Notes under the pieces: model-generated
Told to the model about the DNA's origin: nothing
The model's database searches: none
Seen by the model: the letters and a program-made list of their open reading frames with translations, nothing else
Shown: positions 52,534 through 56,388 of the stretch, one piece after another
How the letters are laid out: each line of letters begins with the position of its first letter
Numbering within the stretch: position 1 is the first letter of the stretch
NCBI GenBank assembly: GCA_002840285.1
Contig: PHAE01000014.1
Coordinates: 1-56,388 of the forward strand
Origin: Firmicutes bacterium HGW-Firmicutes-11
GTDB taxonomy: Bacteria > Bacillota > Clostridia > Peptostreptococcales > Anaerovoracaceae
Length of the DNA stretch: 56,388 nucleotides
Reading direction: 5' to 3'
Program-made: the position numbers and the translations under genes

Positions 52534-52898
52534 TCCTTGCTCCTTTTCAGATCTGCAGTTACATAGCTATAAGCTCTCGGGCCGCTGATGCCGTTGATCG
52601 GAAGAGTAAAAGCGATCCCGTGTCCCGGCTCTGCCAGATGAAAGTGTTCTTTTGCCAAAGAGAGAGCTTCCCTGATTTTTTCATCCGCACCAACGCTGAT
52701 CACCATGTCCATTTCGGTTTCTGTGAGACCGAGATAGTCGCCAAATTCAAGTCCGCCGGCGCCGTAACAGGGTGAGATCATATTGAAATTCAAGCCCAAA
52801 GTACGATAAAACGTAGAGACCTCATCGCCTTTGTCTTTGGGAATGATGGTCATCAGTATCATGATCCGGCCCAGTGCCGGATGGCCGTTCGTGGTCAT
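52530..52898 (-). CDS. P-II-like protein (first of pair)
   Basis: A 122-aa divergent P-II-like protein. 'YRTLGLNFNMISPCYGAG' and 'EPGHGIAFTLPINGISG' correspond to segments of its neighbour at 52168-52533 and to P-II folds. It is more divergent at the T-loop, where 'GGLEFGDYLGLTETEMD' replaces the usual sequence. The two proteins may form a hetero-oligomer (inference). Start ATG at 52898. Confidence 0.7.
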   Translation of the reverse strand: MTTNGHPALGRIMILMTIIPKDKGDEVSTFYRTLGLNFNMISPCYGAGGLEFGDYLGLTETEMDMVISVGADEKIREALSLAKEHFHLAEPGHGIAFTLPINGISGPRAYSYVTADLKRSKE

Positions 52899-52958
52899 TT
52901 CGATTCCTCCGATTCTCCGGGAAATGCTTCCCTTGGCCTATTTTACAACGTGGGGTTT

Positions 52959-54491
52959 CTATTGTCCATCATCATCCCACTCGAGCATATCTTCGCCCTG
53001 CTCTGCGGTATCCCGCATCGCATCTTGTTCCTCCAGATCCGTCTGGCGCAGCTTGATGCGGTAAACGACGCCCATGAACTGAATGGTGATCAACGGTGTC
53101 ATTGCCACAAGGGAAACGATTCCAAAAGCATCGATGAGCAGATTTCCCCCAACGGCTTCGGTCGCCCCCATGGCAAAGGGAAGCAAAAAAGTTGCGGTCA
53201 TCGGTCCGGAAGCTACTCCTCCTGAGTCAAAGGCGATGGCGGTGAAAATTTTAGGCGCAATCAATGCAAGTCCCAGCGCAATGATGTAACCGGGCAGAAG
53301 ATAATACCAGATGCTGAAGGAATATAGGATGCGCAGCATGGAAAGCGCCAGCGCAAGTCCAACGCCTATGGACAAGCTGGCCATCATGGTCCGTTTGGAG
53401 ATGGCGCCGCCGGTAATGTCACGAACTTGAATATTAAGGACATGGACCGCCGGCTCCGCAGCCACAACGAAAAACCCCATCAAAGCCGCCAGTGGAATCA
53501 AGATCCAGTTGTGGGACAGAGAGCCGATCTGCGCTCCCATCAGAGTTCCCACCGGGAGAAAACCGCCTTTGACACCGGTCAAAAAACAGACGAGTCCGAC
53601 GAATGTAAACAGCATGCCGATGGACAGTTTCAGGATGCGCTGCCTGGAAAGATGGAGCACTGCAAACTGGAAGATCGCGAAAAGTACCAAGATCGGCAGC
53701 AAGGCAAGAGCCACCTCTTTGACGGTATGTAGCGCTTCTGAAAAATAAGCGGACAACAAGCCCTGAACGCTTATGATCGCTGGAATCGGATCTGGTGCAT
53801 GAGCGGTCGAAGACGCATCATAGAACATGCCAAGGATCAGCACGGCCAAGATCGGACCGACGGAACAAAGCGCTACGAGACCGAAGCTGTCGTCGTGGGA
53901 GCTTCGGCCACCCAAAACAGCCGACAAACCAACTCCCAAAGCCAGAATGAAAGGAACCGTGACCGGTCCTGTTGTGACGCCACCCGAGTCAAAAGCGACC
54001 GCCAGATAGTCGACCGGGGTAAAGGCCGCCAAAAGGAAGACGAAGCCATACAATCCGATCAAGAGGTAAGAAAGCCGCAACTGAAACAGGATCCGAAGCA
54101 ACGCTACCATCAGAAACAATCCCACCCCGATGGCGACGGTAAGAATTATGACGTGGTCAGGAACCGAAGGCACCTGGTTCGCAAGAACCTGAAGATCCGG
54201 CTCTGCTATAGTGATGATCGTGCCAAGAAAAAAGGTGATGGGTAGCAGGACCCACAACTTTTTAGTTTTTGTCAACCGGGAGCCGATGTATTCTCCCATA
54301 GGCATCATGGCAAGGTCAGCCCCGAGAGTGAACACAGCCATACCGAATATCACCAGTACGCTGCCCGTCAAATAGAGCATCAGGTCCCAAAAACGAAACG
54401 GAGAGAGCAGAAAATGGACGGCAAGCACGATGACGATGACGGGAAACACCGAGAGGAAAGACTCTTTGATTTTTTTAAAAAATGCTCGCAT
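52959..54491 (-). CDS. DUF1538 family membrane transporter-like protein
   Basis: A 510-aa membrane protein with two homologous halves of DUF1538, each having about six helices. The internal repeat shows in the paired motifs 'AVAFDSGGVTTGPVTVPF' (near residue 173) and 'AIAFDSGGVASGPMTATF' (near residue 430), and in 'ITIAEPDLQVLANQV' and 'FVVAAEPAVHVLNIQV'. This two-fold layout is typical of secondary transporters. The ATG at 54491 is chosen because GGAAGGAGAG precedes it. The acidic C-terminal tail is cytoplasmic. Substrate unknown; linked P-II-like genes suggest regulated flux. Confidence 0.85.
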   Translation of the reverse strand: MRAFFKKIKESFLSVFPVIVIVLAVHFLLSPFRFWDLMLYLTGSVLVIFGMAVFTLGADLAMMPMGEYIGSRLTKTKKLWVLLPITFFLGTIITIAEPDLQVLANQVPSVPDHVIILTVAIGVGLFLMVALLRILFQLRLSYLLIGLYGFVFLLAAFTPVDYLAVAFDSGGVTTGPVTVPFILALGVGLSAVLGGRSSHDDSFGLVALCSVGPILAVLILGMFYDASSTAHAPDPIPAIISVQGLLSAYFSEALHTVKEVALALLPILVLFAIFQFAVLHLSRQRILKLSIGMLFTFVGLVCFLTGVKGGFLPVGTLMGAQIGSLSHNWILIPLAALMGFFVVAAEPAVHVLNIQVRDITGGAISKRTMMASLSIGVGLALALSMLRILYSFSIWYYLLPGYIIALGLALIAPKIFTAIAFDSGGVASGPMTATFLLPFAMGATEAVGGNLLIDAFGIVSLVAMTPLITIQFMGVVYRIKLRQTDLEEQDAMRDTAEQGEDMLEWDDDGQ

Positions 54492-54526
54492 GGCTCTCCT
54501 TCCCCAACGCTGGTTCTCACAACGAC

Positions 54527-54556
54527 AGTATATCGAAAAGCTGGGAACTCTGTCAA
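54527..54556 (-). promoter_or_regulatory. Promoter of DUF1538 operon
   Basis: On the minus strand TTGACA (54556-54551) and TATACT (54532-54527) are 18 bases apart, 36 bases ahead of the ATG. It is closely back-to-back with the surE promoter. Confidence 0.7.
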
Positions 54557-54562
54557 ATGAGG

Positions 54563-54591
54563 TTTCAAACAGATCAAACTGATGGTATAAT
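54563..54591 (+). promoter_or_regulatory. Probable promoter of surE
   Basis: TTTCAA (54563-54568) and a perfect TATAAT (54586-54591) are 17 bases apart, 26 bases ahead of the surE ATG. Its -35 box is six bases from that of the divergent DUF1538 promoter. Confidence 0.6.
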
Positions 54592-54616
54592 ATGTTGATC
54601 AAGAATAGGAGGAGTC

Positions 54617-55402
54617 ATGAAGCTATTCATTACCAACGATGACGGGATCGGCGCCGATGGGATTCGCCATCTGGTGGACGCCCTTTCTCCCTTTGCGGAG
54701 ATTTATGTCTTTGCACCGGATTCTCAAAAAAGCGCCTGTGGCCACGGCATTACAGTGAATCGTCCCATCGCCGTCAATCGAGTGGACTTCCCGGGAGCCA
54801 CCTTGGCGCATACTGTTTCAGGCACACCGGCAGATTGTGTAAAACTGGGCTTACGACTTCTTCGGGGCCAGGGGATCACGGTCGATTATGTGTTCTCCGG
54901 CATCAATCACGGCTCCAACCTGGGCACCGATACCTTGTATTCCGGCACGGTATCCGGGGCAATCGAAGGGGTGATCAACGGCATTCCGTCGGTCGCTTTG
55001 TCGATCTATGCCATGAAGCCCAAGGATTTTGAGCCGGCAAAGAGAATAGCGGCGCAGGCACTGCATTTGATCCAAGGAAAGTTGGACGGAGGAACGGTGT
55101 TGAACATCAACCTCCCTGACGCTTCGATGGAAGAAATCAAGGGACTGCGGGTCACCCGCCTGGGAGCCAGAGAATATGACGAGGAGTTCACTCCAAAAAG
55201 CGACGGCAACGGCAATACGAGTTATATATATTCCGGAGAACCGGTGGTCTATAGTGGCCTTTCGGAAGACATCGATGTGATAGCTGTTCAGGATGGCTGC
55301 ATTTCCATCACCCCGCTTCATTACGATTTGACCAGTCACGTCCTGGTCGAAGAAGTAAAGTCTTGGGGATTTGCCTACGACCCTGTTGGCCAGAAAGTAT
55401 AG
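54617..55402 (+). CDS. surE: 5'/3'-nucleotidase SurE
   Basis: A 261-aa SurE phosphatase acting on nucleoside 5'- and 3'-monophosphates. 'ITNDDGIGADGI' at the N-terminus supplies two metal-binding Asp, 'SACGHGITV' the metal-binding Ser, and 'SGINHGSNLGTD' near residue 95 the remaining site. 'YSGTVSGAIEGVINGIPSVALS' is the conserved following block. AGGAGG precedes the ATG. Confidence 0.96.
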   Translation: MKLFITNDDGIGADGIRHLVDALSPFAEIYVFAPDSQKSACGHGITVNRPIAVNRVDFPGATLAHTVSGTPADCVKLGLRLLRGQGITVDYVFSGINHGSNLGTDTLYSGTVSGAIEGVINGIPSVALSIYAMKPKDFEPAKRIAAQALHLIQGKLDGGTVLNINLPDASMEEIKGLRVTRLGAREYDEEFTPKSDGNGNTSYIYSGEPVVYSGLSEDIDVIAVQDGCISITPLHYDLTSHVLVEEVKSWGFAYDPVGQKV

Positions 55403-55427
55403 ATTTATCAGCATAAGGAGAAACGAC

Positions 55428-55979
55428 ATGAAACAGATGAGATGCAGAAGAGAGGAAGCGGTACTGGTTTTAGTGGACTACCAGGAACGGCTGATGCCGG
55501 CGATCAAAAGCCGGGATGATGTGGAGGAAGCGGCGGTGAAATTGGTCAACGGCTGCCAGATCCTCGGTGTTCCGATTCTTGTGACCCAACAATACACCAA
55601 AGGACTCGGTCCCACGGTGGAAACCATCGGCCAGGTACTGGGGGAGTTCCATCCGATAGAAAAGACCAGTTTCAGCATCATGGGTGAACCGGCATTTACA
55701 GAAGCGCTTGCAGCCACCGGAAAACGGTCCGTCATTCTTGCCGGTGTGGAAGCCCATGTCTGTGTGCTTCAGTCCGCACTCGATCTCCTCGAAGCAGGAT
55801 ATCAGGTATTTTTGGCGATCGACGCCGTCTCTTCGCGAAGCAACACAGATAAAAAATACGCCCAGCGACGCATGGCCGAAGCCGGGGCTATCGGAACCAC
55901 CGTCGAATCGGTCTTGTTCGAACTGCTGGTCGGCGCCAGGGAACCGGGATTCAAAGAGATCTCGGCTCTTGTGAAATAG
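55428..55979 (+). CDS. Isochorismatase-family hydrolase
   Basis: A 183-aa cysteine hydrolase of the isochorismatase superfamily. 'LVLVDYQERLM' carries the catalytic Asp, Lys follows in the 'IEKTSFSIM' segment, and the nucleophilic Cys is in 'LAGVEAHVCVLQSALDLL' near residue 113. It resembles the YcaC-like subgroup. AAGGAG before the ATG at 55428 sets the start. It follows surE by 25 bases. Substrate unknown. Confidence 0.9.
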   Translation: MKQMRCRREEAVLVLVDYQERLMPAIKSRDDVEEAAVKLVNGCQILGVPILVTQQYTKGLGPTVETIGQVLGEFHPIEKTSFSIMGEPAFTEALAATGKRSVILAGVEAHVCVLQSALDLLEAGYQVFLAIDAVSSRSNTDKKYAQRRMAEAGAIGTTVESVLFELLVGAREPGFKEISALVK

Positions 55980-55993
55980 GAGAAACAAAAGGA

Positions 55994-56388
55994 ATGTATA
56001 TCTTTGATCAGCGGATCACCATCGAGGACCGGCCGGTCCTCGATCACTATTTGACGAGCTTTGAGTACAAGGCATCCGGCCTCACCTTCACCTCCCTGTA
56101 CATGTGGAGAAACATCAATCACTTCAGTTGGGAGGTCATCGGCGATTACCTTTGTATTGCCGGGATCAGCCATCTGGAACTGGAAAATGAAGAGGTCTTT
56201 CTGTTCCCGCCGCTCACGAAAACAGGAACCTACGACAGCGAAGGCCTCCGGAAGACGATTCTGGAAGCGAAGCGCATCTTTGAAGAAAAGGGACAGAAAT
56301 TTCTGCTTCGTCTGATGCCGTTTCATATGGTGGATATCCTGAAAACCGCCTTTCCCAAAGAACTGCGGTTCATTGACGATCGTCCCAA
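55994..56388 (+). CDS. DUF2156 family protein, truncated by the window edge
   Basis: The first 131 codons of a longer frame that leaves the window. It starts 'MYIFDQRITIEDRPVLDHYL' and has 'SGLTFTSLYMWRNINHFSWEVIGDYLCI', the N-terminal half of DUF2156 (GNAT-like, phosphatidylglycerol lysyltransferase-related) proteins. 'LFPPLTKTG' also fits. GGAGAAAC lies upstream. The catalytic half is not visible, so only the family is proposed. It is 14 bases after the hydrolase and likely co-transcribed. Confidence 0.8.
   Translation, partial: MYIFDQRITIEDRPVLDHYLTSFEYKASGLTFTSLYMWRNINHFSWEVIGDYLCIAGISHLELENEEVFLFPPLTKTGTYDSEGLRKTILEAKRIFEEKGQKFLLRLMPFHMVDILKTAFPKELRFIDDRP

Overview
The window reads as chromosomal DNA of an anaerobic, spore-former-type Firmicute (class Clostridia). 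The evidence is the strong AGGAGG-type ribosome binding sites, frequent TTG/GTG starts, a leucine T-box, Firmicute-type LexA boxes, a trimeric electron-bifurcating [FeFe]-hydrogenase, ferredoxin-dependent 2-oxoacid oxidoreductases, and several families typical of Clostridia (DUF4914, DUF2294, DUF951, TM1266-type hydrogenase regulator, rSAM/DUF4130 pair). No genus can be assigned from sequence alone. No transposase, integrase, CRISPR array or rRNA is present.

Left block (1-13.2 kb, visibly more A/T-rich). A tRNA-Lys(CTT) fragment lies at the edge. A DUF2294 gene with its own promoter and terminator comes next, followed by a PEPCK-fold DUF4914 protein, purK, purE and a class III aminotransferase. 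On the opposite strand is a long operon: CdhB-like protein, alpha/beta, gamma, ferredoxin-like delta, a second alpha/beta pair, and an OFA-type MFS carrier. It appears to be a 2-oxoacid:ferredoxin oxidoreductase with two catalytic pairs sharing one gamma/delta set. A second DUF2294 gene, again with promoter and terminator, heads this operon. The two DUF2294 genes therefore bracket the block.

Middle block (13.4-31.6 kb). A small PGPGW-like membrane protein is followed by a tightly packed four-gene operon: PAS/GGDEF/HD-GYP protein, corrinoid protein, UroD-type methyltransferase, and a second GGDEF protein with an unusual N-terminal domain. This links one-carbon/corrinoid chemistry to cyclic-di-GMP signalling and is a good candidate for an undescribed system. 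A zinc-ribbon membrane protein with Pro-Glu repeats, a divergent ATP-type PEPCK, UPF0182, a long glutamine synthetase, and serS follow. The last 90 bp of serS are perfectly repeated 482 bp downstream, flanking a gene-free segment with five copies of a 10-bp motif, like the footprint of an integrated element. DUF951 and a PutP-type Na+/solute symporter follow.

Right block (31.6-56.4 kb). A Leu T-box controls leuACDB. A structured leader with terminator and possible antiterminator precedes a TM1266-type regulator and an ABC importer, which converge on hydCBA. Next come a nitroreductase and a MocR-type regulator, divergent from an ECF S-component (possibly a B6-type vitamin), a patatin lipase, and an apparently LexA-controlled operon (radical SAM, DUF4130, sirtuin, DUF3841). 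A DUF1538 transporter-like protein sits with two P-II-like proteins and a FAH-family hydrolase in an overlapping operon. surE, an isochorismatase-family hydrolase and a truncated DUF2156 gene close the window.
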